DNA of 64,000 nt from assembly GCA_013399115.1 (NCBI GenBank), contig VXAA01001421.1:159898-223897 (forward strand), in the 5' to 3' direction. Every line of letters starts with the position of its first letter. Position 1 is the first letter of the stretch. Source of the stretch: Anseranas semipalmata. Its lineage: Eukaryota; Chordata; Aves; Anseriformes; Anseranatidae. Shown here piece after piece: positions 14,701-28,306 of this stretch. The position numbers were made by a program, and so were the translations under genes. The notes below the pieces were generated by a model that saw nothing but the letters and a program-made list of their open reading frames with translations, did no database searches and was not told the origin of the DNA.

Positions 14701-17700
14701 GACTTTAAGAAGGTCTAATGATGTTCAGTTTCTTGAAGCAAGTCAGAGCTACCCACACCGGCCAAGCCTCCTCCAGCAGCCTGGATTTTAAAAGCAGTCT
14801 ACTCCCATCCTGTAGTTTTCAGTGCTCCACTTAAACTACAGTTTTAGAAGTATGCTGTAAAATTAAACGCATACCTTTAAGCTGTTGATTTTAAAACATA
14901 TTAAATACTACTTCAGCCACAGGAATTCTGAGCCCACTTTACAGGAGGCTGGGCCCTTGCCTACCACAGCTATGTGCTCCACGGATGCACAGGGATATTT
15001 TAAGTCCCTTTACAACAATATTTTGTGCTGCTACCAGACTAAAGGCCTTGAAAAGCCATGCATAAGACACCTGGGTATTATTCTACAAGGATTTGCTCAG
15101 TAACACAAGCCAGAAGACTTCTCTGCATCTTGCTTCTCAGAATTATACTGGACCACTTTTCTAGGGTCATTTGTAAGCGCTGTCTGCAACAGCTGTGCCT
15201 GCTTTTCTCATTCTAGGTCTTACCACAAGTCATTTCTCTCTTTTTTTTAAATACTAGCCTAGGAAAATAAATAAATAAAATTGGCTTTACACCAACCCTT
15301 AAAACCAGGGAATTAATTCTGGACTCTGAGTTATAATCAAGAACATAAAAAAAACAGGTTACAAATAGACAAGGTGCTAATGTCTGTGAAGTGACGAGCT
15401 CCAAGGAAGTAATTTGAAATTCATAATTTCTCACTGCTCAGGAGAAAGCAACAGTTTAATTGACACAGAGATAGGCAGTCTGTAACTAAGTTGCATTTCA
15501 CCATCAATATATATGCACAATTAATTAACACTATTTGGAAAGCAATACTTTTCCTTTTGCACAGAGAATTTTTAAAGTTCTATGTAGAGAGAGAATAAAA
15601 TAGCTGTAGCTGGAAAGCCTAGTATAGCAGATTTAATAACCTTCACTCGGCTGCATTATAAAGCTATTAAATGTCTGCCATTCAGGTAATTATTGGAGGT
15701 TTGCCATATCCTTTACTGTCTCCAGGACAAGATGCAAGGAAAAGGAGAGGTGAAAAAAATGGGAGGGGAAGTTAATGGATCCAGCCAAAGAGCTTTTCTC
15801 AGTAATTATGTCTGATTGGAAAATTGTCTGCTTCAAAGAACAGAAACCTGAAGCTTTATTAGTAATAAGAGATCTCAAGTTTCTAATCAACTGAAAATAA
15901 AAGCACCATACATTACACATCATGCATTCTTGTCACACAAGCCCCCCTTCTCAAATTATTCTCTGAAGGACTGATTTGCCCCATGATGTGATGGAGAATC
16001 TTCAAAATGAAATAGCTCCAGTGCTTTAGGAAGTGCGCTTTGGCCTGTGTGGAAATCAGGCTGCTTAACTGACCAGCTACCTATCCTAAACCTGCCCAAA
16101 TTCGGGTGCAGATGGATGCTACCTCGTGTGCAACTCTTCCTTCCCATGAGAGGCAGTACAGCCAGGCTCACTGTGAAGCAAAACAGGCAAGCTACTCCAG
16201 GTGTATGCTTTTCTACACGAGTAACTCGCTGTATAGCTGCCCAAAGCCAGGGAAGAAGCCTGCACGGCAGAGGGCTAACCGCTGCGCCGGTCGCTGTCAC
16301 CAGCACACCCGCACCCTGCCCTCGTTCCTCTGGACGGGCACCAACTCACTGAGCAGTTCTGTTCGTACAGCTTCCCGCTCTCTGCGCTGGGAACAAACCC
16401 CGGGAGTTTCCAGCTGGGGCCCGAAGGCCCCACAGCGAGACCCCTACTGCAAAAAAAAACACTATAAGAGCCTCTGCCCCGAGGCGTGATCCAGCACAAA
16501 ACGCGATCCCTGCCCTTGATCTCTGTGCACCAGGAGCTACCCGGCACTTGCGCTGCGGCTGTCCAGGCAGAACGGAAGGACAGGACCCCGACAGGCCCTG
16601 CAGAACCACGCTCCCAGTAGACGCCCGCGCCCAGCAGGACCGACGTGTGCCTCAGACACCTATTTCCAGTAGCTGGGTGCGATATTCTGCACCCCGTGGT
16701 GGATTTGCATTTGGGAGTCTCAGCCTCGCCTTTAACTGAAAGGACACTTCAGAACAGCCACAGACCTTGCACCGATCCACATGATGCCCTAACTTGATCT
16801 AGCTCCTAGTTTTTCAATTTCTATCCCATTTTTGCAGGTTATTAGGACACAGTCTGCCAGCATTAGAAATTGCAGAAAAAAAGCTACTTACATTTTCCTG
16901 CTAGACGTGAGCTCATGCGGAAAGCAATCTCACGAACAAGGAATGGAGAGGAAATACAGGTCAATGCTTCCTAGCGAGTTGGGCTGCTCTCTATATCCCA
17001 GCTATGTGCTCAGCCCACCAGCAGCACAGAAGTGTCCCATACTGCTTTCCATCAATAACCCATCCTAACGGGCTGGGTACATCTCAGAGTCACAAAGCTC
17101 ATCCTCCTGCAGGTGAAGACAAGATCCCACCGCAGCGCCTCCTGGCAGCCCGGTGTCACAGGGCACGTACGCTCCTAGTGACGATGGCACTAGTCGCACC
17201 CCCGTACCTGGTCAGCAGAGCACTGCACAGCCCTGGTCACGCATGCCCCAGTGGGTTTGACAGTCCCTGTGGGGTCCTAAAAGATGCTACAACTGCATGC
17301 TGCTGATGCTGACAACAGAATTGCAACAGGAACTGCTTGAAAACTGATGCCACAGTCACTGCAGGTGCGGGAGACAACGCAAAGCAAGCAGAGATGGAGT
17401 ACAGGGCTGACACCATCGCTGAAGCAATATGCTACACTTCTGTGGTCTCAAACAGCATTAAAAATAAAGAGTGGTGTCAAAGAGGTTGCACCAAGGTCAT
17501 CCAAAGCTGGAACCACAACTACACACCAATTATGACAGGATAGACAACGGTGTCCGTAATACCCAAAGGGCAGATAAAGACCTGCTCCTGTCCTTTTAGA
17601 GGAGGTAAAAACCACTACCAACAAACAACAAAAAATCAGGATGGTAAGACTGAACCCAAGACAGAGCACAAAAGATGGTTAATGGACTTGCCACAGATGA

Positions 17701-18454
17701 AAACAAGACTGCTGGTTTCTGCAAATCTATGCAGGAAAGCAGGGAATGTCAAAGACTAACTGAACGTGACTGGATTTAGAAAATTCTATAAAGCATTTGA
17801 AATTCTGTACTACATTAACAATTGCAACTTTAATTACAGTGTTGGCTGGGGAAGGAAACCTTGATGAGCTGCACTCTTCAGAGCATTCATAAGTAGCTGC
17901 TGTGTGTGCAGGCTCTTGTAACGTGATGCTGAGAAGGAAACCTCTGCAAGGTGCTAGGGCTCCAAGTGATCACTGAAGGACACAATTCTTCCACTGGCCT
18001 CAAAAATCTGACAACTCACAATTTGCAAGGCTAATTTGCCTGTCCTTTCAGAGATGGTCATCAACCTGCTGCTGGATCACAAGCAATTCTTTCTTTCTGG
18101 AGAGGAGCTATAACATACAATTTCACCTTCAAGCTAGCAGTACTGTTATTTAGATACAGTATTATTTCAACTTTTCAGATCTCACCCAAGAGCTGAGGGG
18201 ACCACAAACCACACGTACACTTCAGCTTAAGTCCAACTTTATGAGGTTTATGGCATTGAGCACAAACCTACAATGCTGCTGAAGATGACACTTGTAAGTC
18301 TTGTCAGAGAGCCATGCTGAAATACCCAGCAAAACGTGGGCCCAGGTATTTCCATGTGTGATCTCTTTGCTGACATTATCAGCATGAGCAGGTATTACAT
18401 CCAACTGTGGAAGCAGAGAGAGAACAACTCCCCTGGCCAGTGACAACTGGAGTA

Positions 18455-18545
18455 AGACCACCTTATTTCACAGATGGTAAATCCAACAGTTATTATCTGG
18501 TAATGACAGAGCCAACATTTAATCTATCGCCTACACGGACAATTA
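18455..18545 (-). mobile_element. Possible MIR-like remnant
   Basis: CCTTATTTCACAGATGGTAAA is followed after about 25 bases by TGACAGAGCCAACATTTAATCT. This fits the reversed MIR core (CCATTTTACAGATGGGGAAA ... TGGCAGAGCTGGGATTAGAACC) with a shortened middle. The evidence is weak and depends on two short phrases. Confidence 0.3.
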
Positions 18546-21381
18546 AAACCACAATGCCTGTCTCTACTACATGCCCAATGGAAACCAGAATTACACGCAG
18601 AGAGGGCAAATCTCTTTCCTGTTATACACTGTGTCTTGTATAATAGGAGTTTGCAAGCTTTCTTTATCCCCTGCTGGAATGATCCTCAAGTCATCTCATT
18701 TCATTAGAATAAACCAGGAAAGCCTAACTTATTCCATGGTAAATACAGTATTCATGTTAAGAGACCCAAATTCTACTAAATACTTCATTTTGCAATTTCA
18801 CCTCCTCAATCTTCTCACATAAGATTGAGACTTGGTTTTGGTCTTGCTGACACAATGGCAACAGCTGAGGTTGAAGGCAGTGCTGAGAGCAGAACTAACC
18901 ACAGCAGGTTGCTCAGAGTAGTTTACAGTCAGGTTTTGACCATTCCCAAGGATGGACACTGACAGAGATGACTGGAGACTGTATTTTAGACGTTGAGTTT
19001 CCTAGAAAGAATTAGACGGCATACCACGGACTTCTTGCCGCTTCTACAAACTGCACAGCCAGTCTTACTTGAATTCATAATCCTAAATTTTCTTCAACAA
19101 GCTTAAACACCTAGAGAGCACTGAGCCGTGTCCTTAGAGCAGGATATCGTGACCAGCAGCCACAGGGCATTCATCTGCAAGTCCCACAGGGACAGACCAG
19201 GTACAGGAAAGAAGCTTTCTGAAAGATTGCCTAATACCTGGAAAGTATATTTATCAATTTTTATAGTTGTATTCTGCAAAATAAGACTGGAAGTATACTT
19301 TGATGTAGTGGAAGGTATGCTCACGATAATGTGAAAAAGTACAACTTTGTTTCCAGAAGTCTGCCCTCCCAGAAGAACAGAAGTACCACACTGCAACATC
19401 TGGATACAGACCCAAGGGGACCGCCGAGGTTTCTGAATCCATTATATACACAGACTGAACTCTGGTTTTCCAGCACTATAACCATGTTTCTGCATTTTCA
19501 TGCACCGGTATTGATATTTAGGCCTGTCAGTTCCTACCTGATCACCAATGAAGCACGGCCCATGGTGTGCCAGCCACTGTGACCTGAAACCTACTAGAGT
19601 CAACAACCAACCTTCTGCAGAACTCAACAATGCCGAGTTCCCTTGCAAAATCCCACCGTTATTTAGGCTCGTTAATATTGTAAAAAGATCGTGGAGGCTT
19701 TCTGAAGTCAAGCGTTTTTGTACTCTGCTTCATAAGACAGTTTGATTCAGAGGTATGGCAACACTACATTAATCATTAAGCACAAGTTGGTGTCAACTAT
19801 GTATTTATCAATTCTCCATGTCTCATCTGAAGGCCAAAACCAATGTAAATCTCTCAAATATGCTCTCATAATTCACAATTTAAAAAGCACAGAACCTGTT
19901 TTCTGTCTTGTACTGAATTTATCTAGATACTTGGACTTTAAGGTCTTGCAATAACATCAAATAAAAAGACCTTGGCTTAAAACCTAATTAAATATCATTC
20001 TAGTAGTTCACTAATTGAAACAAAAAAAAATTAGCAAAAAGGTTACAAAATTCATATAACCATATCATGAAAACAACGTTTTCAGAAAACTGAAACACTG
20101 TTTCAGCTAACTCTTTAAAAAACTCCACCAGCTTTCCATCATCTAGAAGCAAAGCCTGGAGAAGAGTTTTGTACTAGGAAAGCCCACTTCAGCGGAAAAT
20201 ACAAATTAAAAAAAAAGTCAAAGAAAATCAGTAATTAGGAGCAAACAAATTTTGCCAGAGCAACACAATTTTCTCACCTGCCCCTCCACATCTAGGTAGC
20301 TAAACCTATAAAAGGCATGAACTTAAAAGAACAAGCTAACATTTTGTGCCTGATCTAAGCAGTTTGGACAGGGGAAGTGAATTCTGTTGGGGTAGAAGTG
20401 ACTTTGTGTCCTTTTGCCTCTGTTGACAGACTCAGGACGAGCATGAGCCCGTGCTAGCACCAGTTCTGGCAACGAGTTCATGAGCCCAAAGCAAATGTTT
20501 CAAGTTCCTGTTGGTGCAAAACATTCATTCTATTCTCTGAACTTTAAGCAGGGAATAAATGCCACTATCACTACCGGAAAGGAACTATCGCAGGACAAAA
20601 CTTGTGACTTAGAGTGTTCAAAAGTAAAAATAAAATTCTCCATCACAGTAACAACTGCAAGCTGCTTCCCTTTTTGTTCAGCTTGGCAAGGATGGCAGTG
20701 CATTAAGTTGGGTACCCCTGGGGATGCAGCACAGCAGGAAATGGTGTGCTTTCATCCCTTGCACTTGCCATATTTTGGCAAGGCAATCACGTCCATACTT
20801 GAAGGAAGGACTTTTCAAGACCCGTATTTTCAAATGCATTATAAGTCTTTTCAATGCCTATTTTATAAGGAGATTTGTTGACAAAACTTCTTAGTTGCCT
20901 GTTTTTAATCAAAGCAGGGTTAATAGACCTCATGACCAAGAAAACTAAAGCACAGATAAAACCCACGTGTAGGAACAAGATTTAGGGGGGGATACCAACA
21001 ATTTGATACCAACAAGATTTGACAGCCTGTTTGTACAGCTCTTTATTATTCGCTTGGCGTCCTGTGAGTGCTCAACAACACACAGCATTAGTTCTTTCCC
21101 TAATTACAAACCAAGTTAAAGTGGTGTTTACCAGAGTCTGATGCTTTAATTAAAAAGAAAACATTTCATAACTAAGACAACCATGAAATGCAATTATGCA
21201 AACCTTCAGAGACAGCTGAAAGTTACGGTCAGCTCTTAGAGCAGGGAGGCTCGAGCTTGGAGTCCTCCAGCAACTGCAACACACATTTCCTTGCACAAGA
21301 CAGCCTGTTTCACTCATGGAGGACTGCTGCAAACAAGTTCATATTTAGCTCATCTTTTCAGTCTGGATAGCTGTTTTATCC

Positions 21382-21395
21382 TTTTTTTTTTTTTT
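21382..21395. repeat. Poly-T run (14)
   Basis: Fourteen T followed by CCCCTTAATAC. No associated element recognised. Confidence 0.95.
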
Positions 21396-22589
21396 CCCCT
21401 TAATACATCACATAAGCGTCTAATAAACACACACCATTTTAAGAGCGTTCTGCCTCAGCACGTTCCAGTTAATTATTCCATAACAGTCAGGGCTCAGAAA
21501 AGAAACACACGCATAGTAGCATGATTAAAAGTCAACATGATAATAGTGCCCTGCAAGTTGTAGTGCTAATTGGATTTCTTAATTGGATTGAAAGGGTTCA
21601 GTTCTATTTCTGCTGACAGAAAAAGAAACGAGACAAAATGAGAAAAAGATTGATCCAAATATCTAGATATTAGATAGATATTTTACTCCACTTTTTCCTA
21701 CACACCTCACAAGCCAAGCTGGACAAGTCACCTATGTCCCCAAGGAGCTCAAACTTAGATTCTGACAACAACAAAAACAATACTCACGGACAAGTCTTAA
21801 CACTGTAAAGAAGTTTTGCTAAAACCTTCACCAAATGGATAAAAGCTTCTGGTTGTCACAAGAAAGCCACAAAAACCCAAACAAGCCAAGATGCAATGAC
21901 ACCCAAGCATGAAGATACAAACACAATAAAAGCAGGGTACTGCTTTAATACAAGTACTAGCTACTGTGGTCACAGCAACTATTAGCAAACTCTGAAGACA
22001 GAATTTGAGCAATATCTCTTTACGGACTCTTTACCTTCTAAAGCTGATCTATACCTGATTTTTCAGGGATAAACACCCACAGCTCCAGGCCCAAACTGGT
22101 GGAACAGGAACTCGCAGCTTCTCTGCAGATCTCACACCTGAGCACAGAAGCTCCTTCTGCAGTTCTTTATCACCCACACAAAGGCAGGAAAAGCCTAGGA
22201 AGGACACAGCAGGACATCGGTGCTACACACCTTTGTCACCCATGCATCACTGTGAGCAGCTTCCCCAGGCAAGGAGTTAACCTCATGTTTTAAAGGTGAA
22301 AGATACTCTAAAAAATTTTAAAAAGGAATACAAGGTCTCCAATTTAATCCTTAACCTTCAAAAAGATTCTGAAAGCCACAGTGAGAGGCTCTTAGCTCCA
22401 CCTGTTCACACGGAGGCTACACTGCGCTTCCCCTAAAGCCAGCATGAAGCTGCAGTCATCCCACGCTGATAATTTCATACCTTTGGGAACATCCCCCCCT
22501 GCATTGTGGGATGGAAACAAACAGCCTAACACATCCTTGAACAGAAGGACTTGGATATGAAAATCCTATACCCCACTATCAGACTGCTG

Positions 22590-22870
22590 AGCTATCTGCT
22601 CCCACAGAATTAAAATAAATTTGTTATCAAGCTGACTGATTACCTATTAAAAGATTTGCTGAATCAGAATACACTAGAAATGAGTAGGCTCGGTTGAAGA
22701 GAAGCCATGCTTTGTTCCAAGCAGAATTGCATTATTGATTTTCCTGAGGTCGGTGGTTAATTTGAATACAGAATTATTTGACGGCACTGAAATGAGAGTT
22801 TAAATTATTAGGTTGTATGGCACTTTTGGCAACAGCTGAATTGAGATTTCAGAATTAGAAAACATTTCCA
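22590..22870. other. Gene-free AT-rich stretch with homeodomain cores
   Basis: Contains GATTACCTATTAAAAG, GCATTATTGATTTTCC, GGTTAATTTGAAT and AAATTATTAGG in non-repetitive DNA. Candidate conserved non-coding element, by impression only. Confidence 0.15.
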
Positions 22871-25734
22871 TCCGTTGCTACCAACACAGTAAGCTTCAAC
22901 TTGCTTTCTGAACAAGTCTGCACAAAACATACACTGAACAAAAGGAACTTTGCACGTGCACTGCTAAGAGAAGTGACAACTGGGGATTAAAGGGCTTTCA
23001 CCTGTCTTCAGCACAGGCGCAACAGCACATCTGTGCCGTGTCCCCATCCGCAGCCACCTCCTGCGCCAGCCCTGCAGTGCCCACCGTGAGATTTATGTAC
23101 CTGCTGTCGGAGCAATCTGTTCCACCGCGTGGGGAAGACACTCAGCTACCTTCACTTGGATGCAGCCCTCACATAAAAAAAGAAACCTATGTTCACCAAA
23201 TCCACAGAGCAAATATAGGGCAGCCTTTAAAGACAGCAGTCAGGTCACCGATTTTCCCCTTCCTGCTGCACAGAACACACACGGGATTAAGCCACTTTCC
23301 CTCCTCCCTTCATTCACTGAAAACTCCAAGTGTGTTTTCCTTCACAGCCTGACACTACATGGCTACATCACTGTTCTTTCTTCCCCCCAGTTGCTGTACC
23401 AAGAGGAAACAGCAGTTCCTGTGGACCACTGCATGACCACCAGCTAATACTTAACTATGAGCCAGGCTCTACGTAAGTACATTACTACAGCCCTTAGGAA
23501 ATGACATTTTTAGACAGTGATCAACTAACAGATGGGTGAATATCAACCGTGCTTCCAGGCTTGGAGCAATCCCTGATAATGCCCCACAGAACTGCCCGTG
23601 ATGGCACTTCACCGATCCATTCTGATCTTGGAAAGCATTTACTTTCCAGTTCAAAACAGAGAAACGAGGAGCTTACTGTTTATTTTATGCTCAGGTTTCT
23701 GGAACCAACCAAAGCTCTTATCTTTTGCAACTCTGAGCTTGGTCCGTGCTGAAGCTGCTGCTTGACATTGGCACTATTGCTCTATTCAGTGATAAGGACT
23801 ATCACATGTCACTTGCAAAGTGCACAATAAATTTCATTGAACATCCGTACAACCCTAAACGCACAGGAATGTTACAGAGAAGGATCTCTTCCTGCGAGCC
23901 CCAGCCACACCAGGCTCAGCGACGCCTGTGCCAGCACGATGGTGCAGCTCTCGGGCCAGCACCTTTGGCACCGTGGGCTGCAGATTCTGCTCTTCTCTGC
24001 ACCGGTTGCCACACTCCCCGCTCACAGCCATTTTCCCCTAAGCTGGAACGCCAGGGTGAAGTTTTTCCACCAGATGAGGACCACAGTTATGGTTTGCTCA
24101 TTCTGTACCGTACGTAACTGGTGTTAATGCACAGAGGATTCACCAGCTGAACCACACTGTGAAGTAATAGGTGCAGCCTGCCCTGCCTCGAAAGCATGCT
24201 CTGAAGCGCTCCGCACCACACAAGTCAAGAATTTAAGGCAGGAATCACCAACGACTGACCCTGCCCATACCCCATCCCACCCTGCCGGGGGGAGCAGCCA
24301 GCCTGGCTTCCCGAGGTCGCTGCTCCCCGTCCCCCTCTCCTCCTGCCGGCCCCTTGCACCAGGGCCACAGAAATCGGTCTGCCTGAGCAGCCTCTGCTTC
24401 TACCTGCTCCTTCCAAGAAAAGCAAACCAACATACAGAACACCCATCTGCTCCCCTCCCCTTCCCCCCCAGCAAATACATAAATCTCTTTTCAATAATAT
24501 CTACCTGGTCAGCAGAATTTCAAGAGCAGCTCTACATTTCACTCCCCGACAGACATCCTAATCCCTTCCAACTCTGTCAGCCCTGAGAAATCACCACCTG
24601 AAAAACCATCTCCTGCATATCTAACACAAGTCCTGTTACTCACAGCACAGCGCCGTCAGTATTAGTCACTGCCTCGTAGCCCAGACCCGAGCAGGCACTG
24701 CGATGCGGGGACATGGCGCACCGACACCTGCGAGCCAGGACACACCGGGAGAGCCACCTGGTGCTGCCGAGCACTTGCGTCAGATAAGTGTGGTAAGCAT
24801 CAGTGCGTTATTTGCATCTCCCAGGCGCTGCACATGGATCTGCACAAGCCCAAGCCTGTCCTCAGATTGCTTGACCAGCAACAGCAGTGGTCGTGTGCCA
24901 GCAGCTGCCGGCCAGCACGGCCGATGCCCAGGCGGCGGTTCCCCATCAGAGAGGCCGGGGACCCGCGGGCACCCTTCCTCCTCGTACTGACCGTGCTGGT
25001 CCTGCAGCTCAAGTGAGGGACCAACGAGACTGAGGAAAGTGGCAGTATAGATTCTTCTCTTTCACACACACGCGTAGATGCAAAACTATAAGCCACAAAC
25101 CAGTTATTTTTAAAAGGGATACCTGCAAACGCACTTGGACCACAGTAAATTCAGAAGAGTTTTACTCCACATTTATGAAAGTTCAATTAGTTCATTTTCT
25201 GTAGCTGTTGAACAGTACTAGTGCTTGGCAAAGGTATCAGACCTGACAACTTACTTCTTGAGCCCAACATCAACTGAATTTTATCACTCTCTAAACGCTA
25301 AAACTGCCATCTAGGAATAGGAAACAAGTGCTTCAAGGCCACTCTGTTCAGGCATGATATGGCATAAGCAGGTATAACTTGACAATGCCCTGATACGAGT
25401 TACTTCACATACTCACTAGAACAAGTACTTTCCAGGAACTCATGGAAACACATAGGCAGTAGTAAGCCATCTAGCTACAGCATTTAGTCTGTATGCACGT
25501 AGAAAAGCGATTCTGATTTATGCTCTTCTCTGAATGTACTCATGTTTGGGAGAATTGAAGTAACCAAGAAAGAAGCCTGCTTGGAGATAACTCTCCTGTA
25601 ACATTTGCAATGCTATTTACAGGACAGCTGACCATTTCAGAGCCAAAACCTCTGCTTGTATAATTCTGGAAGGGCATTTGGCCTAAAATACTCAAGGGAT
25701 ATTATACTTGCAGCAAGGAAAACCCACACACACA

Positions 25735-25790
25735 GTTAGAGGGGGGCCAGGGTTCAAATGCCAACTGCCATTAAAAATACTTCAGAAAAC
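25735..25790 (+). mobile_element. Possible tRNA-SINE head with B-box-like sequence
   Basis: CCAGGGTTCAAATGCCAACTG at about 25747 resembles the B box and following bases of MIR-type SINEs (CTGGGTTCAAATCCCAGCTCTG). No A box or tRNA fold could be found upstream, so it is either a fragment or chance. Confidence 0.2.
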
Positions 25791-26004
25791 CTGGTTCAGT
25801 ACAGCAGCCTGAAATTCAGAAGATAAGACTGACTTCTCTACAGGAATAAACAGCGTGATGCATTTGAAATGGAATTTTGGTGGTTTTTTTTTTGGGTGTA
25901 AATTCTCATCAAAAGCTTCATTCTCAAATACATTTCATGGTTCAGTCACGCTGAGAAGCACTTCTTATCTTTTGAACCTTCAGGCTCAGGCTGAACGAGA
26001 CACG

Positions 26005-26135
26005 CGGCTGCTTTTAACCGTTTCGGGGAGGAGAGCAGGATGCGAGGCTGCCCTAGCCCGAGGGACAGCAGTGCTGCAGCGCAGCCGCGCTGGGGTCCAG
26101 TGTGCGGCGAGGACGAGGCGAGTTAGCTTAGGACG
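26005..26135. promoter_or_regulatory. CpG-rich block, orphan
   Basis: About 14 CpG in 130 bases (GCGCAGCCGCGC, TGCGGCGAGGACGAGGCGAG) with AT-rich DNA on both sides. Confidence 0.4.
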
Positions 26136-27672
26136 GAAACTCGGGTCCAAGGCAGAGATGTTTAAGTGGGTAAACCCAGTAAAAATCCAAGTCATCCCAT
26201 CTTCGTTGTTATTTCAATTTAAATTAACCGGCTCAGTTTGGCCATCTTTAACTAAGACTTCTCTTTCCAGAACTGCATCTATCAGCTGTATTACCATTTC
26301 AGCTGTGGTTTAATCAAGTTAAATGAGTCGGTGTAAGGCAGAGATCACGGTAAGGCATATTACAAGTCTACCTGTTAGGAAATGCAATAAAGACAAGGCC
26401 TGGATTTTCTAGAGAAGAGGGACAACGCAAGATTTTACACAGGCAGAAACAGAGCGAGGACTCACTCTTACTCTAACACCTCAGTCTTACATAATGTTTT
26501 GGGTTTTGGTTTTTTTTTGTTCTTTCTAATAAGCAAGAGGAGACTGGAAACAAGGCAGGTGCAGGGAAGCATCTGACATACCAAATATCTTGGTCTGCAT
26601 CATCTGCTTCGAAGCCTGCTCTTCCAGGGGGTTGGCAGAATAAGGATTAAGCTTGTCTGCAGGAAGTTGGATATAGACAAAAATATTCAGTGGTTGGCTA
26701 TTGATCAGATTTCTATTTAGTATTTATCTATTTCTTCCCTTCTCTGGAGAAGTAGTTGCATGCATATATGTAATTTTACAAAAGCAATGGGTTCTGGGTG
26801 ATTAAAAATAGATTTTTCTTAAAATATTTTCTTATTACCTACCTTTTCAATTTTTCTAAACAAAGAGTTGTTTACTTTTGCAATAGATGACTGTGCAACT
26901 AAGTTTAAAACTTATATTGCTTTGCTCCCTCGCCTTTATATCCCTGCTATATCCTTTGTGAGCAGAATAAGCACACAGACCATCAATATTGTTGCTCAGA
27001 GTGATTGCTGATTTACAGAGTGACTTTTGCGGCAGTGCTTCTTCTCCCTGGTAAAACTGAGCTTTTTGTAAAGGCCCTTGTGTCAAGGAGAGTTTTTCCA
27101 AGTGGCCATTCTCTGCAACATCTAGATTCTGTGTTTTACTTAAATAGTTAATTACAAAATCATTAATTTCCTTATGAGTGAAATCATGTAGTCACATTCA
27201 ATTTGCACCATCTTCTAAGCATGATTTAATACAAACAACTCAGAGATCCATGTGGATATTCACAGCATAAACCCTGGATAATTGGTTAATGATGGTAAAG
27301 CGCTTGGAAGACAAGAAGTGGCAAACGCTCTCATCTATCTGTGCATTTTGTTTGAACTTGCCAGGGGCTCCAATAACTGAAGCACCTTGCTGAGTGAATA
27401 AAACTGCCAGTTTTCTATTAAAATAAATCATGTAAAATGTGACTCTAGAACAAAAATCATAACAGAACAAGCAACAAAACAGAACAAAACAGATATACGG
27501 TTTGAAGACAAAACAAAAAAGCAGGTGGTGGTGGTGTAGCTTTTTGGTGGACTACCAAAAGGCTTCTGCTGTGAGCACTATTTCAGGGGAGCCTTAGGTG
27601 GGGTGGGTATAGGGTTAGGGTGGTGCAGAACCCGAGCACTTTTGCTGAAAAATGCCACAGAGATGAGATTAC

Positions 27673-27686
27673 TTTTTTTTTTTTTT
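27673..27686. repeat. Poly-T run (14)
   Basis: Fourteen T followed by AAAGCAGTC. No associated element recognised. Confidence 0.95.
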
Positions 27687-28290
27687 AAAGCAGTCAGATG
27701 CTGCAAGAACCTTAACTAATGAAGAGATAAAAATAAATTTTTGTTCAGAATGGCTGGATAACAATAGACAATCCTAAAATACTGGTTTCTTGGCAGTGTT
27801 CTAAGAGGTAACTCCAACAGAAGCTAAGCTTGTAAACAAGCACTGAAGAGGAAAAATCCTATCTCTTTCAGGCGATGATTTCCTCCTGGGACGACGTGTC
27901 CCTGGCAGTCCCCAGCCCTGCCCCACTGGACGCTCCAGCCCTGCCCCAGGGCTGTCCCCACCTGAACAGCACTTGGGACCCAGCCTTGACCTATGCCCAC
28001 CACAACCCCAGAGCCTTCTGCCGGCCCCTGGGCAGCGCCAAGCAGAACACACAGGTGCGCTCTGCTGCGCTTCTAGGCAAGGGCTCACAAAGCTAAGCCA
28101 GGACACTGGTTATTTCTGCAGTGCGAATTAAAACCTCTCTCAGCTCCAAAAATAACACCGCTTTTCTCAGGGCATTAAAGCCCCCTGCAAGGGCAAAAGG
28201 ACCTTTTATCTCATGCCTGGGGCCAGCTAAACTGGTTAGTTATGGTGGACAGAACGAATAGCTTCAGTGCATCAATTTTAAGCTCTCAGC

Positions 28291-28306
28291 TTTTTTTTTT
28301 TTTTTT
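28291..28306. repeat. Poly-T run (16)
   Basis: Sixteen T followed by AAATATACACC. This could be the poly-A tail of a minus-strand insertion, but no element body is recognisable to its right. Confidence 0.95.

Larger units (their letters stand above)
1..18450. other. Non-coding DNA, no gene recognised
   Basis: AT-rich DNA with GC-richer patches around 2.6-3.2, 4.0-4.2, 7.2-7.4, 14.0-14.1 and 16.2-16.7 kb. Open frames up to about 200 codons (for example 2527-3144 minus) have no recognisable motif, are low in complexity or coincide with GC-rich patches. An octamer ATTTGCAT lies at 5803-5810. I see no RNA gene or definite mobile element. Confidence 0.6.

Noticed and set aside
20344..20361. TTGTGCCTGATCTAAGCA, similar to the miR-218 mature sequence
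   Set aside because: Two mismatches within the 18 bases, and the flanks do not form the hairpin needed for a microRNA precursor.
27610..27620. TAGGGTTAGGG, telomere-like
   Set aside because: Less than two full units; expected by chance in G-rich DNA.
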